Source: Spizellomyces sp. 'palustris' (taxonomy: Eukaryota; Chytridiomycota; Chytridiomycetes; Spizellomycetales; Spizellomycetaceae). Taken from it: a stretch of DNA of 64,000 nt. Where the stretch lies: assembly GCA_006535965.1 (NCBI GenBank), contig QEAR01000060.1, positions 1 to 64,000 on the forward strand, written 5' to 3'. Below, piece after piece: positions 22,480 through 34,700 of the stretch (position 1 is its first letter; every line of letters begins with the position of its first letter). The translations under genes were made by a program, and so were the position numbers. The notes beneath the pieces were generated by a model. The model was not told the origin of the DNA. It was given only the letters and a program-made list of their open reading frames with translations, and searched no databases.

Positions 22480-23484
22480 TCATCTCCGTCTATATACCCT
22501 CAAAAAATACCGCATATGATTTAGTCTAAGGGGATAGACCAAACCCGGATCACATCTATACCACACCGCATCCTCTTTGACGAGGATATCAAACTCGTTG
22601 ACGGCATCCAGAAGGTGGTACACCATGTACTCACCCTTTCCTACTGTGCATTCCGAAAAAGAACCAGCGGAATCAACGACGAGGAGCAGGCCGCCTTGGG
22701 GGATACTTTTGACGAGTCTAGATACAAAGGCTACGAACCCGCGTTTGGAGGTTGCTAAGAGTTCGTTGAGAACAAAGAGAGCTGTTGTTAGGGTTGCGGG
22801 TGGCAGAGGCGCGGATGAATCTAAAAGGTTTGATGTGGAGGACTCGATGGTTAGGTAGGGGGAAGGTAATTGGTATGCTTCACGGATCGCAGCTTCAAGG
22901 CAAGGGAGAACGGTGCCATAATTGGATAAATCTTGGCAGTGAACTGTCACTCTCGGTTCGTACGATGCTTCATGTTTGCACTTTATCCATTCCCGCAACC
23001 CCACCATGGCGCTCGCAATCCCCACGACCTCACTCCCATTTCCTGCTCCCAAACAATGCAAAAAGGCGTCTTGTGCACACAGCACATCTCGCAACACCTT
23101 GGTTTCCACAAACAGCCGACGGTAACATAATGCTCTGCCGGGGATATACTCAGCGGCATACACCGGCAGAAGAGCGGGGTTGGTAAAAATATCCGTGTAT
23201 TGGCGATTATAGAAGAGTTGTTTTATGGTTCGGAGGTGGGTCTGGAAAGACGGCTCTGTGGTATGTGTGTTGAGGGCACTTTGAATGAGATTGACAAGGG
23301 CTTGTTCGGGGTTAGTCTTGAGGAGATCCGTTTGGATCGTGGTAAGGAGGTTCGTGTCTGGGTCCCTTTCCTCTTCCTGGACTTTGGAAGTAGAGGAGCG
23401 CTTGTGTTGGCTGTTTGCGGGTTGCTTTGGTGGCTTCTTCTTTTTGGGCGGTGGGGGTTTGGAATGTGTTTTTGGTTGTGGCAT
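22480..23484 (-). CDS. BMT6-like 25S rRNA (uridine-N3) methyltransferase
   Basis: Intronless frame. From the ATG at 23484 it encodes 334 aa, beginning with a basic Pro/Lys-rich leader (MPQPKTHSKPPPPKKKK). The conserved core is QLFYNRQYTDIF then YAAEYIPGRALCYRRLF and the SAM-binding glycine motif CLGAGNGSEVVG, which together match the fungal family of yeast Bmt6. Further on are a YGTVLPCLE segment and a GGLLLVVDSAGSFSE strand. Yeast Bmt6 methylates a uridine of 25S rRNA in the large-subunit peptidyl-transferase region. The frame continues upstream to another ATG at 23682, adding 66 residues with a hydrophobic stretch; I prefer the shorter start because basic leaders suit nucleolar proteins. 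It is divergent from BRR2. Confidence 0.75.
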   Translation of the reverse strand: MPQPKTHSKPPPPKKKKPPKQPANSQHKRSSTSKVQEEERDPDTNLLTTIQTDLLKTNPEQALVNLIQSALNTHTTEPSFQTHLRTIKQLFYNRQYTDIFTNPALLPVYAAEYIPGRALCYRRLFVETKVLRDVLCAQDAFLHCLGAGNGSEVVGIASAMVGLREWIKCKHEASYEPRVTVHCQDLSNYGTVLPCLEAAIREAYQLPSPYLTIESSTSNLLDSSAPLPPATLTTALFVLNELLATSKRGFVAFVSRLVKSIPQGGLLLVVDSAGSFSECTVGKGEYMVYHLLDAVNEFDILVKEDAVWYRCDPGLVYPLRLNHMRYFLRVYRRR

Positions 23485-23922
23485 GTTCTTTGGCAAGCTT
23501 GAGGACAAACTGATTGTCCAGTCTGATTTGGTCATCCATATGGTAGCTATAGCAACAAATGGTGCCATAGCAACGAGAAGCAATGCGATCTCCCCCAACT
23601 GCGCTCCCAGCGTATGACGAAGGTCGTGCTGCAAAGGGAGGGGGATCATTGGACTACGTTTTCGTTTCTTTTTACGAAACATCCCGCTCCAAAGGTATTT
23701 CAAATTCAAGGTCCATCTGTACCTGTTTGAAGTTCAAGGCCTGATTGCCTGTGGTCCCCTAAAAGTGTAGATTATTCGATTGGTCTGCCGAAGGTTTCTT
23801 TCATCCAATCGACTGCTTTATACCTTTTCCCGCCCCATCATTTGGGCCAGGGCTCTCTTCACTCGTCAGGAAACCAACTGATACAAAACATCATCCCATT
23901 TACCACTTGATCCTCTCTCATC
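23485..23922. promoter_or_regulatory. Bidirectional spacer BMT6-like (minus) / BRR2 (plus)
   Basis: About 440 bp (or 240 bp if the upstream methyltransferase ATG is used) between divergent starts of an rRNA-modification gene and a spliceosomal helicase gene. Both are housekeeping RNA-processing genes, so co-regulation is plausible. No specific site was identified. Confidence 0.4.
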
Positions 23923-26900
23923 ATGGCTGAAGACGTCCAACGGGCACAACAGTACCAGTACACTGCCAACAGTAATCTGGTTCTCCAAGCTGATAGGTCT
24001 GCTCTCCCTCGCCGTGATCAGGAGCCATCTGGAGAACCCGAAACGCTATGGGGCCGAGTCGATATTAGAAAGATGGGAGATCGTGCCCAGCGAAGCATTC
24101 AGGAGCAAAAAGAAAAGGTTGAAAAGCGACGCCGCGAAAAAGCGGAGAAAATGAAAAGGAGTGGTGCAGAGCGGGCCAGCAAGCGAGCAAAGCGCGAGAA
24201 AGATTTGAAAGGGTTTGGTCATGGAAGTATTTTGGCCGCGACTGAGGATTTTGAGGGAGAAGTGTACCGTCCGCGAACAAAGGAAACTCGACAAACATTT
24301 GAATTGATGTTGTCATTTTTCCAACAACTTTTGGGCGATATTCCGCAAGATGTCTTGAGGGGTGCTGCCAACGAAGCACTGTCGGTCTTAAAGGATGACA
24401 CGAAGAAAGATTTTGACAAGAAGAAGGACATCGAGGAGCTTGTAGGGGCGCAAGTGCCCTCAGACAAATTTGCCCAACTTGTCAATTTGGGCAAGCGCAT
24501 TACCGATTTTCGCCCAGGAGAAGAAGAAGGGCAGGATGGAGAAGGTGGCGCTGGAAGGGAAGGCCTGGATGAGGACTACGGTGTGGCAGTTGTTTTCGAT
24601 GAGGAGGAAGATGAAGAGGAAGGCAGTGATGATGAATTTGAGGTGAAGGAGGATGAGGACTCGGAGGATGAAGGTCAAGAAGCCGAAACGGACAATGTGT
24701 TGAAGGCAGTGGGAGTAGATGACGAAGACGATGACGCTGAAGACGTTGATGAATTTACAGACGTGATCCCTGCAGGACGAGGCAAGAAGGGGACAGCGGA
24801 TCCGTTTGCTGCTGGAGCAGGTGCACCCGTCGTCAAGGCCCACGATATCGATGCTTTCTGGCTTCAGCGTACGATCGCCGCACAATATCCCGATGCGCAT
24901 ACAGCACAATCAAAAACGGCTTCGGCATTCGAAATCTTATCGTCGACTGCTAACGTCAGAGATTGTGAAAACGAGTTGATGGGACTTTTCGATTACGATA
25001 AATTTGACCTTGTGAAGCTTTTGACCCGTAACAGAGACATCATTGTGTGGTGTACAAGACTTGCGAAGGCAGGGTCGCCGGAAGAGCGTGAGAAGATTGA
25101 GGCCGATATGCAGGATCAAGGATACCATCACATTCTCGACCAGCTCCGCGTGGCACCGACACGCAAGGACGTCGATAAGAATCGTCGTGGTGTCGTTGAG
25201 ATGGATATCGACGGGAAACAGCCGGTTACGGGAGGTCCTATTCAATTCGATCTAAAGAAACCTGCACCAGCAGCTGCTATCGTTGCACCGAAAGCGAATA
25301 TTGACCTCGATTCCTTAAGCTTCCAGCAGGGTGGGCACTTGATGTCAAACAAAAAGTGCGCACTTCCGCAGGGAACCTTTAAGCGGGATAAGAAAGGCTA
25401 CCAGGAGGTGCACGTACCGGCTCCAAAGGCGACACCTATGAGAGAGGACGAAACTCTGGTACCGATTAGCGATCTCCCTGAATGGGCACAGGGCGGTTTT
25501 GCCGGCGCAAAATCGCTCAACAGGATTCAGAGTCGCATTTATCCTACTGCTTTCAATTCTGATGAAAACATGCTTATTTGTGCCCCGACCGGGGCCGGCA
25601 AGACTAACTGTGCCATGCTTGCCATTCTGCGCGAGGTGGGCAAATACAGGAACGAGGCGACAGGGCAAATCGCGTTGGATGCCTTCAAGATTATCTACAT
25701 TGCTCCCATGAAGGCCCTGGTGGCGGAAATGGTTGGCAACTTCTCGAGTCGTCTCAACAAATATGGTATTACGGTTGCGGAATTGACCGGTGATCGACAG
25801 CTCACCAAGCAACAGATTGCTGAAACCCAGATCATTGTGACCACACCCGAAAAGTGGGATATCACCACCCGGAAGGCTACGGATCGGTCATACACCAAAC
25901 TCGTGCGTCTTCTCATCATAGACGAAATCCATCTCCTTCACGATGAACGTGGACCCGTTCTCGAGAGTATCATTAGCAGGACCATCCGTCAGATCCAACA
26001 AACTCAGGAGATGGTCCGCCTTGTTGGTCTTAGTGCCACCCTTCCAAATTACCAGGATGTAGCCAACTTCATGCGCGTTGATCAGGAAAAAGGCTTGTTC
26101 TTTTTTGACAATAGCTTCCGGCCGGCTCCGCTCAAACAGCAATACATTGGTATAACTGAAAAGAAGGCCATCAAGCGGTTTCAACTCATGAACGAAATCG
26201 CATATGAGAAGATCATGGAAGAGGCTGGAAAGAATCAAGTACTCGTCTTCTGCCATTCCCGAAAAGAAACAGCCAAGACAGCAAAGGCCATTCGGGATAT
26301 GGCGATTGAGAAAGATACCATTGGCCAGATTCTGCGATTGGATGCTGCCAGTCGAGAGATTTTGCAGACTGAAGCTGCTACCGTTAAGAATGCCGATTTG
26401 CAGGACCTTCTTCCGTACGGGTTTGCTATCCATCATGCTGGTATGTCGCGTGCCGATCGCACACTCGTGGAAGACCTGTTTGGAGATGGTCACATTCAAG
26501 TACTGGTTTCCACTGCCACCTTGGCTTGGGGTGTCAATTTGCCTGCTCACACGGTAATCATCAAGGGCACACAGGTGTACAACCCGGAAAAGGGCCGCTG
26601 GGTCGAACTCAGTCCTCAGGACGTGTTGCAAATGCTGGGACGAGCCGGACGGCCTCAGTTTGATACCAATGGTGAAGGTATCATTATTACAACGCACAGC
26701 GAGCTGCAGTATTACCTCTCGTTGCTCAATCAGCAGTTACCCATTGAGTCCCAGTATATTAGCAAGTTGGCGGACAATTTGAATGCTGAGATCGTGCTGG
26801 GCACAGTTCGCAATCGGGATGAAGCTGTCCAGTGGTTGGGATATACCTACCTCTACGTTCGTATGTTGCGTAATGGTGCCCTGTACGGCGTGGGCCCTGA

Positions 26901-29900
26901 TGAGTTGGAAGAAGATCCCTACCTCGTCCAGAAACGGGTGGATCTGATCCATAGTGCGGCAACCGTGCTGGACAAATGCAATCTGATCAAGTACGATAAG
27001 AAAACGGGCAAATTTCAGGTGACCGAACTGGGACGCATTGCCTCGCATTACTATATCAGCCATCACTCTATGGCTACATACAACCAGCATCTGAAGCCGA
27101 CGATGACATTAGTGGATCTGTTCAGAGCTTTCGCTCTGTCTAACGAGTTCAAGTACATCCCGGTGCGAGAAGAAGAGAAACTCGAGTTGGCCAAAATGCT
27201 AGAACGTGTACCGATTCCTGTCAAGGAAAGTATTGAGGAGCCAACGGCCAAAATCAACACTCTCCTCCAAGCCTATATATCGCAACTCAAGTTGGAGGGA
27301 TTCGCACTGATGAGCGACATGGTATACGTCACTCAGAGCGCTGGGCGTATCTTGCGGGCCATCTTTGAGATATGCTTGAAGCGTGGATGGGCACAGCTCT
27401 CCCGAAAAGCTCTTGATTTGTGCAAGATGGTTGATAAGAGGATGTGGCTGTCCATGAGCCCTTTGCGACAGGTACGAGGATTTCCACCGGACGTGATCAA
27501 GCGGCTCGAGAGGAAAGAGTTCCCTTGGGAACGGTATTACGATCTGAACCCGCAGGAGTTGGGTGAATTGGCTGGAATCCCGAAAGCCGGCAAACTGATC
27601 CACAAGGCTGTGCACCAGTTTCCGAAATTGGAGCTCCAGGCGCATGTGCAACCCATTACGCGATCGATGCTTCGTCTCGAGTTAACAATAACGCCTGATT
27701 TTCAGTATGATGAGAAGATCTCCAATGGTGGAGCCGAAGCCTTCTGGGTGTTGGTCGAGGATGTGGATAGCGAGATGATACTCTATCACGACATTTTTGT
27801 CCTCAAACAGCGCTATGCTGAAGAAGATCATCATGTGACGTTCACCGTACCTTTGTATGAACCACTGCCGCCAAATTACTATGTGAGCATTGTCAGCGAT
27901 CGGTGGTTGCATTGCGAGACGAGGCTGCCCGTTTCTTTCAAGCACTTGATTCTCCCCGAAAAATATCCCCCTCACACGGAGTTGTTGGATCTCCAACCGC
28001 TACCAGTTTCTGCGTTGAAGAATCGGGAATTTGAAGCCATATATCAGGATTACCGACATTTCAACCCGATCCAAACACAAGTGTTCAACACATTGTACCA
28101 GACGGATGAAAATGTTTTTATTGGTGCGCCAACTGGTTCAGGCAAGACCATATGCGTAGAATTCGCCTTACTCCGCTTGTGGGCCGTAAATCCCACGGCT
28201 CGGTGTGTGTACATTGCCCCGTTTGACGAAGTGGTCGAGGTGAAGATGAGTGAGTGGAAAGCAAAGTTTGGGTCTTTGCTTGGTGGGAAAAACATTGTTG
28301 CTCTTACTGGCGAGACAACAGCGGATTTGAAACTCCTCGAAACAGGGGACATCGTCTTCGCAACTCCGCAAAAGTGGGATATGCTTTCTCGACGATGGAA
28401 GCAACGTAAGAATGTGCAGACGGTCGGGTTGTTTATTGCGGACGAGGTCCACTTGATCGGCGGAGACATCGGGCCGACTTTGGAGGTGATTGTCTCCAGG
28501 ATGCGGTATATTAGCGTACAAACCGAGAACAAGATTCGGATTGTGGCTCTGGGCACATCGTTGGCCAATGCTAGGGACCTCGGCGAGTGGATTGGAGCAA
28601 CCAGCCAGAGCATTTACAATTTCAAACCTAACGTCCGACCTGTTCCACTCGAGATTCATATCCAAGGATACAGCGTTCCTCACTTTGCCTCGATGATGGT
28701 CGCAATGACTAAACCCACTTACTTGGCTGTGACACAGCTTGCGCCCGGCAAACCGTCCATTGTGTATGTACCGAGTCGTAAACAGGCGAGGCTTACGGCT
28801 GTGGACTTGCTCACTTTTGCGATGGCGGAGGGGGAGGAAAAGAAATTTTTACACTGCTCGGACGAAGAGATTGCCCCGTTCCTGGATAAAGTTCAAGACA
28901 AGGCTCTTGTTCAGACAATGCAATATGGTGTAGCATTCTTCCACGAAGCGCTCAGTAAGAACGACAAGCGCATCATAGAACATTTGTATGATACTGGCGC
29001 TGTCCAAGTCGTTGTTGCGAGCAAGGACACTTGCTGGGGAATGAAAATGCGAAGTCACCTAGTCGTCATCATGGGTACCCAGTACTATGAGGGGAAGGAG
29101 CATCGCTACGCAGATTTCCCGATCACAGATGTGTTGCAAATGATGGGACGAGCAACCCGCCCGACCTCTGGGGAGACCGGCCGATGTGTTCTAATGTGCC
29201 AAAGCGTCAAAAAGGACTTCTACAAAAAGTTCCTGTACGAGGCTTTACCTGTCGAAAGTCACTTAGATCACTTCTTACATGATCATTTCAACGCTGAGAT
29301 TGTGACCAAGACCATCGAGAACAAGCAGGACGCAGTGGATTACTTAACCTGGACATTCTTGTACCGACGCATGTCTTTGAATCCCAATTACTACAACCTA
29401 CAAGGTGTGACTCACCGACATCTTTCCGATCATCTATCAGAGTTGGTGGAAACAACGTTGGATGAGCTTGCCACAAGCAAGTGTATCGCTGTGGAAGAAG
29501 ACGACGTAACACCTCTGAATTTGGGCATGATTGCCGCGTACTATTACATAAATTACGTGACCATCGAAGTCTTCTCCATGTCTCTCAACCCCAAAACCAA
29601 GATTCGAGGTCTTTTGCAAATCATTGCAGCGGCGGCTGAATTTGAGGACGTCCCCATCCGGCATCACGAAGACCAAATCCTGAAGCGCATCTACGAGCGG
29701 CTTCCGGTCAAGGTGGACACTCCCAACTACAACGATCCACACTTCAAGACCAACATCCTCCTACAAGCGCACTTCTCGCGTGTGCAACTCCCGCCGGATC
29801 TCGAGAGTGACCAAAAGGCAATCCTAGGCAAAGTTGTGCGACTCATCCAAGCGTGTGTGGACGTCATCTCGAGCAACGGTTGGTTGGCACCCTGTCTAGC

Positions 29901-30531
29901 TGCCATGGATCTATCTCAGATGGTTGTCCAAGCTGTTTGGGATCGAGATTCACCATTGAGACAGGTGCCACATTTCAATGCAGATATTATTGCTCGCCTG
30001 ACCAAGGCCGGTGTAGAAGGAGTCTTTGACATCATGGAAATGGAAGACGAAAATCGCAACCAGGCCCTCCAACTTGACAGCAAGTGCATGGCCGACGTTG
30101 CCCGCTTTGTCAACCGTTACCCTAACGTCGATATGTCCTACGACATTTCCGACCGCCAGGTCCGACAAGGCGAGCCTGTCACCATCAAAGTCGTCATGGA
30201 ACGTGAAATGGACGAAGACGAGGCCGATACGGCCGTGGGACCCGTGATTGCCCCCTTCTACCCCACCAAAAAGGACGAAGGTTGGTGGGTCGTTGTCGGA
30301 GACGCTCAGGACAAAACTCTCCTCGCCATCAAGCGAACGACCCTCCAGAAGCGCGGGCAAGTCAAGCTGGACTTTATGGCGCCCGTAAACAAGTTGGGTA
30401 AACTAGAGTGTCGCTTATATTTCATGTGTGATGCGTATGTGGGGGTAGATCAGGAGTATGCGTTTGAGCTGGAGGTTTTGGAAGGTAACGGCGATGACGA
30501 GAGTGGTTCTGGGAGTGATATGGAAGAATAG
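23923..30531 (+). CDS. BRR2: Brr2 (U5 snRNP 200 kDa) spliceosomal DExD/H helicase
   Basis: A single uninterrupted frame of 2202 aa, close to the usual size for Brr2. The N-terminal region is charged with an acidic block (about 225-285). It has two Ski2-like helicase cassettes, each followed by a Sec63 unit. Cassette 1: APTGAGKTN (about 555), DEIHLL (about 667), [16 protein letters not shown]. Cassette 2: GAPTGSGKT (about 1402), DEVHLIGG (about 1507), QMMGRATRP. The second cassette has a diverged motif III (LGTSLAN), as is usual for its regulatory role. Brr2 unwinds U4/U6 to activate the spliceosome and acts in the nucleus with Prp8 and Snu114. Notably, this splicing factor has no introns in a genome where most neighbours have several. 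Confidence 0.98.
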   Translation: MAEDVQRAQQYQYTANSNLVLQADRSALPRRDQEPSGEPETLWGRVDIRKMGDRAQRSIQEQKEKVEKRRREKAEKMKRSGAERASKRAKREKDLKGFGHGSILAATEDFEGEVYRPRTKETRQTFELMLSFFQQLLGDIPQDVLRGAANEALSVLKDDTKKDFDKKKDIEELVGAQVPSDKFAQLVNLGKRITDFRPGEEEGQDGEGGAGREGLDEDYGVAVVFDEEEDEEEGSDDEFEVKEDEDSEDEGQEAETDNVLKAVGVDDEDDDAEDVDEFTDVIPAGRGKKGTADPFAAGAGAPVVKAHDIDAFWLQRTIAAQYPDAHTAQSKTASAFEILSSTANVRDCENELMGLFDYDKFDLVKLLTRNRDIIVWCTRLAKAGSPEEREKIEADMQDQGYHHILDQLRVAPTRKDVDKNRRGVVEMDIDGKQPVTGGPIQFDLKKPAPAAAIVAPKANIDLDSLSFQQGGHLMSNKKCALPQGTFKRDKKGYQEVHVPAPKATPMREDETLVPISDLPEWAQGGFAGAKSLNRIQSRIYPTAFNSDENMLICAPTGAGKTNCAMLAILREVGKYRNEATGQIALDAFKIIYIAPMKALVAEMVGNFSSRLNKYGITVAELTGDRQLTKQQIAETQIIVTTPEKWDITTRKATDRSYTKLVRLLIIDEIHLLHDERGPVLESIISRTIRQIQQTQEMVRLVGLSATLPNYQDVANFMRVDQEKGLFFFDNSFRPAPLKQQYIGITEKKAIKRFQLMNEIAYEKIMEEAGKNQVLVFCHSRKETAKTAKAIRDMAIEKDTIGQILRLDAASREILQTEAATVKNADLQDLLPYGFAIHHAGMSRADRTLVEDLFGDGHIQVLVSTATLAWGVNLPAHTVIIKGTQVYNPEKGRWVELSPQDVLQMLGRAGRPQFDTNGEGIIITTHSELQYYLSLLNQQLPIESQYISKLADNLNAEIVLGTVRNRDEAVQWLGYTYLYVRMLRNGALYGVGPDELEEDPYLVQKRVDLIHSAATVLDKCNLIKYDKKTGKFQVTELGRIASHYYISHHSMATYNQHLKPTMTLVDLFRAFALSNEFKYIPVREEEKLELAKMLERVPIPVKESIEEPTAKINTLLQAYISQLKLEGFALMSDMVYVTQSAGRILRAIFEICLKRGWAQLSRKALDLCKMVDKRMWLSMSPLRQVRGFPPDVIKRLERKEFPWERYYDLNPQELGELAGIPKAGKLIHKAVHQFPKLELQAHVQPITRSMLRLELTITPDFQYDEKISNGGAEAFWVLVEDVDSEMILYHDIFVLKQRYAEEDHHVTFTVPLYEPLPPNYYVSIVSDRWLHCETRLPVSFKHLILPEKYPPHTELLDLQPLPVSALKNREFEAIYQDYRHFNPIQTQVFNTLYQTDENVFIGAPTGSGKTICVEFALLRLWAVNPTARCVYIAPFDEVVEVKMSEWKAKFGSLLGGKNIVALTGETTADLKLLETGDIVFATPQKWDMLSRRWKQRKNVQTVGLFIADEVHLIGGDIGPTLEVIVSRMRYISVQTENKIRIVALGTSLANARDLGEWIGATSQSIYNFKPNVRPVPLEIHIQGYSVPHFASMMVAMTKPTYLAVTQLAPGKPSIVYVPSRKQARLTAVDLLTFAMAEGEEKKFLHCSDEEIAPFLDKVQDKALVQTMQYGVAFFHEALSKNDKRIIEHLYDTGAVQVVVASKDTCWGMKMRSHLVVIMGTQYYEGKEHRYADFPITDVLQMMGRATRPTSGETGRCVLMCQSVKKDFYKKFLYEALPVESHLDHFLHDHFNAEIVTKTIENKQDAVDYLTWTFLYRRMSLNPNYYNLQGVTHRHLSDHLSELVETTLDELATSKCIAVEEDDVTPLNLGMIAAYYYINYVTIEVFSMSLNPKTKIRGLLQIIAAAAEFEDVPIRHHEDQILKRIYERLPVKVDTPNYNDPHFKTNILLQAHFSRVQLPPDLESDQKAILGKVVRLIQACVDVISSNGWLAPCLAAMDLSQMVVQAVWDRDSPLRQVPHFNADIIARLTKAGVEGVFDIMEMEDENRNQALQLDSKCMADVARFVNRYPNVDMSYDISDRQVRQGEPVTIKVVMEREMDEDEADTAVGPVIAPFYPTKKDEGWWVVVGDAQDKTLLAIKRTTLQKRGQVKLDFMAPVNKLGKLECRLYFMCDAYVGVDQEYAFELEVLEGNGDDESGSGSDMEE

Positions 30532-30671
30532 GTACCTGTCTAGAACAGACAGTGGGAGGTGCAAAGATGGCGGAGGTCCCTTTTTTATTTTTTGTATGTA
30601 CTGTGCTGAATGAGAATAGTATTCCGGTTTGACTGTTTGAGGTATTTAATTGCTCTATGGGATGCATGTAT

Positions 30672-30720
30672 CGAGGAACGTGAGTGTTCACAAATGTTCA
30701 TGGAGCGAGGAACGTGAGTG
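30672..30720. repeat. Direct repeat near tRNA-Ser
   Basis: The 15-mer CGAGGAACGTGAGTG occurs at 30672-30686 and again at 30706-30720, 34 bp apart, just beyond the tRNA-Ser terminator. It may be a trace of replication slippage or of an old insertion near the tRNA gene. Confidence 0.8.
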
Positions 30721-30734
30721 ATCGCAAAAGCCTT

Positions 30735-30744
30735 AAAAAAAAAA
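30735..30744 (-). terminator. Pol III terminator of tRNA-Ser
   Basis: Ten consecutive T on the minus strand, 15 nt beyond the 3' end of the tRNA gene. Confidence 0.8.
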
Positions 30745-30759
30745 CAGATGAAAGAACAG

Positions 30760-30841
30760 CGACACGAGCAGGACTTGAACCTGCGCGGGCAGAGCCCAAT
30801 AGATTTCTAGTCTATCGCCTTAACCACTCGGCCATCGTGTC
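30760..30841 (-). tRNA. tRNA-Ser (anticodon AGA)
   Basis: An 82-nt minus-strand tRNA with the long variable arm expected for serine (GGGCTCTGCCC). Acceptor stem GACACGA/TCGTGTC with discriminator G. D arm GCCGAGTGGTTAAGGC. Anticodon loop CTAGAAA gives AGA (read as IGA after modification). T arm GCAGG-TTCAAGT-CCTGC. No intron. Confidence 0.96.
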
Positions 30842-31782
30842 TTCGGACGAAATAATTGTTGACGATAATTAGTACTAATCTATTTTCTAAGCTTACGGAA
30901 GCGACGCGCATACTCCGCTCTTGTCGTGCAAAGAGAGCGAATGGTAAGTTATCCCCAAAGAGCGGGACGGCACCGGCTCATTATCGGTGCTTGTCATTGG
31001 CTCGATCTTGAATGTGCGTGTCAATAGCAAGGTGATTCTGAGGGATATTAGGCTTACATAATAACAAGATCCTTTGTAAACGGCTGAACTATTAAGGGAT
31101 ACCAGGCAACTTGGTGTAGGACATCCATTGAGATTGTGCACGCGGGGAGACCAAGTGAATATGACTTCCAGGGAACCTCCATGGGAGGTAACGGCTGATT
31201 GATATCTGAATACCTTCGTACTTCCCGCCGTCGTATTTCCCTCTCAACGTATCCCATTGCTGAGACTTCGTGCGTCTGAAAGGGCAGACGGAACTACTGG
31301 CAAACTGTGAGGCAAGGATCTGTAAGGGTTGCCACTGAATGGGGGTGACCGATAAGCCCTGTTGGATTTTAGGTGAATAGGGCATTTTTGCAATCGTGAA
31401 TTCGATGTTTGGATGGCGCGCCTTTGTTGGTAAGCTCGTGTGGATGCCAGTTCATAAGTTGAGGTTCATTAAGACAATTCCAATTGTAAACATATGGAAC
31501 AGGTAGCACATCGCAACGCAAATAATCCTGAAGAGTACTGATTGCATGCCTGTGTGCATGATCGGGTATCTCTGAGAAAATCACCTGTGTATTCACATTC
31601 ACCTGTTGACAACCCGTCCACGAGACAGCGGTCCCAGCATACTTTTCACCCCTCTTTCCTGACAACAAATAACTGTAACCGACCAAGGCAGAACTAAGAC
31701 ATTGCCAACGGTCACTGATCGCACCTTCAGTGCTAGTCCGGCTCTTGCTCCCCAAGTCAACTTTGCACACGCAACGTGTGGC
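30842..31782. other. Intergenic, upstream of the histidine kinase
   Basis: About 940 bp with no convincing gene. A minus-strand frame at 31369-31770 is open but shows no domain and overlaps the kinase leader. Presumed promoter of the histidine kinase gene. Confidence 0.4.
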
Positions 31783-34700
31783 ATGCCTACCCGACGAAAT
31801 GGACCCTCTCGAAGAGGTAGCAGAGCCGTCTCGTCGGAGGCTCTGACCTCTCGCGCAAACCGTGCAACAATTCCATCATCATCGGCTCTTTCCTCGGATC
31901 CGTCACCGGTTGAGGGAAGCACTCAACCTGCACCCCCGAAGCCAGCGGGCTGGCGGAACAGCGTAAATAGGACGCGAGAGACCTTATCCGTTCATAAGCC
32001 CAACATTGGCATGTTGTTGTGGATATTAGCAGGATTGGCGGTAGGATATTCGTTCATTGTGGTTACGTCTTGCGTCAATGTAGTGCACATCATGATAATA
32101 GTTGGTATTGTGGGTGTTACCCACAGGTATCTATTCCAGTCCTCTTTGCGCTCCGTAACAGGTCACAAGACGCTGAGCGACAGGCGTACAGGTCAGACTG
32201 TCAATCGACTGTAGCAGCAATACAGAATCAGATGATGCGTAAGTATTGTCCATCGCTTTGATTGCTTCTGTTCCGGTGCTGACATTTGTTTACACCAATC
32301 AACCATTTTGGTGACCATTTTCCATGTAGTCCCCCTCACCGTCATGTGAGTTCGTTGTGCCTTGTTCAAAACGCCGTTAGATATCTGACATCGTTTTATT
32401 TAAGATACGGTTATCGATGGTTCTTCGACAGCGGCGTCAATGTAACGCAGAATGTCTTCCAGAGGTTCACCAAGTCGTATGAGACTCAAAGTTGGATGGT
32501 ACGTACTCTCTCTGTGCTTAGATGAAACACCTTCTACGGGTATTGATTTTGGGATAAAGGTGCCTTGGGTCGGGTATGCTCCGTATGTAACTCAAAATCA
32601 GCGGGCTAGCTGGGAATTAGGGAATGGCCGTCCCATCAGTCAAGGTCCCCGCGACGGTGAATCCTTACCTGTTTTGCCAAGGGAGGGCTATGTGCCCGTC
32701 AATCGTGCGGTGGCAGATACATACTTCCCTACACAATATGTTCCGGAGGGGAGCGAATGGTTGATTGGATTTGATGTGCTGAGCGACTCCACGTCACAAC
32801 CCGCCGTTTTCCGTGCACTAAATACCGGGTTACTAACGATTGGACAAAAGGTCTACCACCAATAACTGTTAATTTCATGTCGCCGTCACTAACAAGGAAT
32901 CCTGTTCCTCAGGTTCAACTACGCTTCGAGGACGGGTATCGCGACGTCCATCGATTTGTTCTCCCGTGGTTTGGTCCTAACGGTAACGGTACCGGGAGGA
33001 GTCTGCAGGGAATTTTTTATGGGGTAATTAGCTGCATTCTTGCATCATCCTTAGGATTGCTGGGATGTGGACACAATAGTGCTCCCTGTTACTAATGTTA
33101 GTACCCTTCATTGCTCCACCGCAGGTTTTTGACCCATATCAGCTTATTGATTCCACTGTACAATCAACAACGGCAAACATAAGTCTAGGACTTCAGGTGC
33201 TGGATGCAAGTGGTGGGAATGCGGTGCTGTACGCCCAGCCAAGGTTTGTAACTTCACTTCTCTTGCTTTCCTCAGGGGCTATGAGATCTGTACAGCGGGT
33301 GACAAAATGCTGATTTCGCAACGTAATATCGATTTACTACAGAAATAGTACCCCGTCCGCGCAATCCATGGGATATTATTCATTCCCGGTAGCCGACCGC
33401 ACATGGACCTTGTATTGCTGGGGAAAGCCAAAGCAGCTGCCGGCACCGTATGTGGCTTTTGGTATGTTCACGAGCGCGTCGTTGCCTCTTGCAACTTGCG
33501 ATCTAACTACCACCTCTCTGTATCCCTCATCCTATAGTCTTCATCCTTCTCACGTTTCTGGTACTAGCCCTTCTCACACGTTGCTGCATGTTAAAAAGAC
33601 GACAGCGTGACAAAGGTGATCCTACAATCATTGAAAACCCACGAATGAGCCAGCGTCAGATTGATTGGATGCGTACAAATGCCTACTCCATCCTGGGCGC
33701 CATCCGAGACCCATTGCTTCTCATCAATCGTGAAGGCTACGTGATCGATGCAAACGATGAAGGTCTTGCTCTCACCAAGCTCGTTGTTGAGGATCTGATA
33801 TTTGGGATACATATAAGTAGAGTTTTCCCAGGTGTTTCTACTACCAAATCGAGGAATGGCGTGAAAGACAAGCACTTTCTCAAGATCTCGCACCCGCCAG
33901 GGCCATGGTCCAGCAGCGCCAATATACCCGCAGCGGTCACTGGCAACGACTCTGTACAAGAGAAAGATAATGTAGTTATCGATGTCGACAGCACGTACAT
34001 CAACTTGCCTGACTCCACACCGCGTGACGAGTACAACGCAGCAAGCGATGATGATATGGTTATACCAGGGATGCAGGAAACTGTCATGAAAACAAAAGAT
34101 GGCAGAGAAATAACTGTCGAAGCCAATTTTTCGCCCATCGTTGATTGTCAGGACCAGAAAGAACGGATTCAAATGGTTTTGTTTCGAGATATGAGTGGGT
34201 GGAAGAACGTCATCAAGGAGACTCTAGAGGCGAAGGATGCGGCTGAAATGGCAACGACTGAAAAGAGCAACTTCCTCGCCTTCGTCTGCCATGAATTGAG
34301 GAGTACGTGCTGTGTCTTTGGGTCATCATTTTCGCCATGCTAACCTTTTTACAGATCCTCTGCATGTCGTTATCGGACTCAACAGTATCTTGATGCAATC
34401 CATCTCGTCTGCAGCCGATAATGGAGCCTCGTCCCCTTCCTCTCCAAGTACCCCGTCACCGCCAGCTTCAACCACAGAACTTTCTGACGATAACGGCGGT
34501 TCGAAGAGCAATCAGCCAATGACCTTGAGTCCTGAAAGCCTTGAGCACCTGGCTTCCGTTGCTGACGCTGCACGAGTCATGAAGTTTATTTTAAACGACA
34601 TGCGTCTACTATCTAAAATTGAGGCCGGAACAGTCGAGATTGAGCGTGTGGCGTTTGACTTGAAAGCGCTGACTGAGAGAATGTATAAAGCTCAGATGGC

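Noticed and set aside
24046-30113. Many long minus-strand frames opposite BRR2
   Set aside because: They lie wholly opposite a conserved coding gene, show no motifs and follow from its codon bias.
31369-31770. Minus-strand 133-codon frame upstream of the histidine kinase
   Set aside because: No domain, no splice partner, and it overlaps the kinase leader. Treated as chance.
31702-31782. Earlier start for the histidine kinase
   Set aside because: The codon at 31702 is TTG; the first in-frame ATG is 31783, which was chosen.
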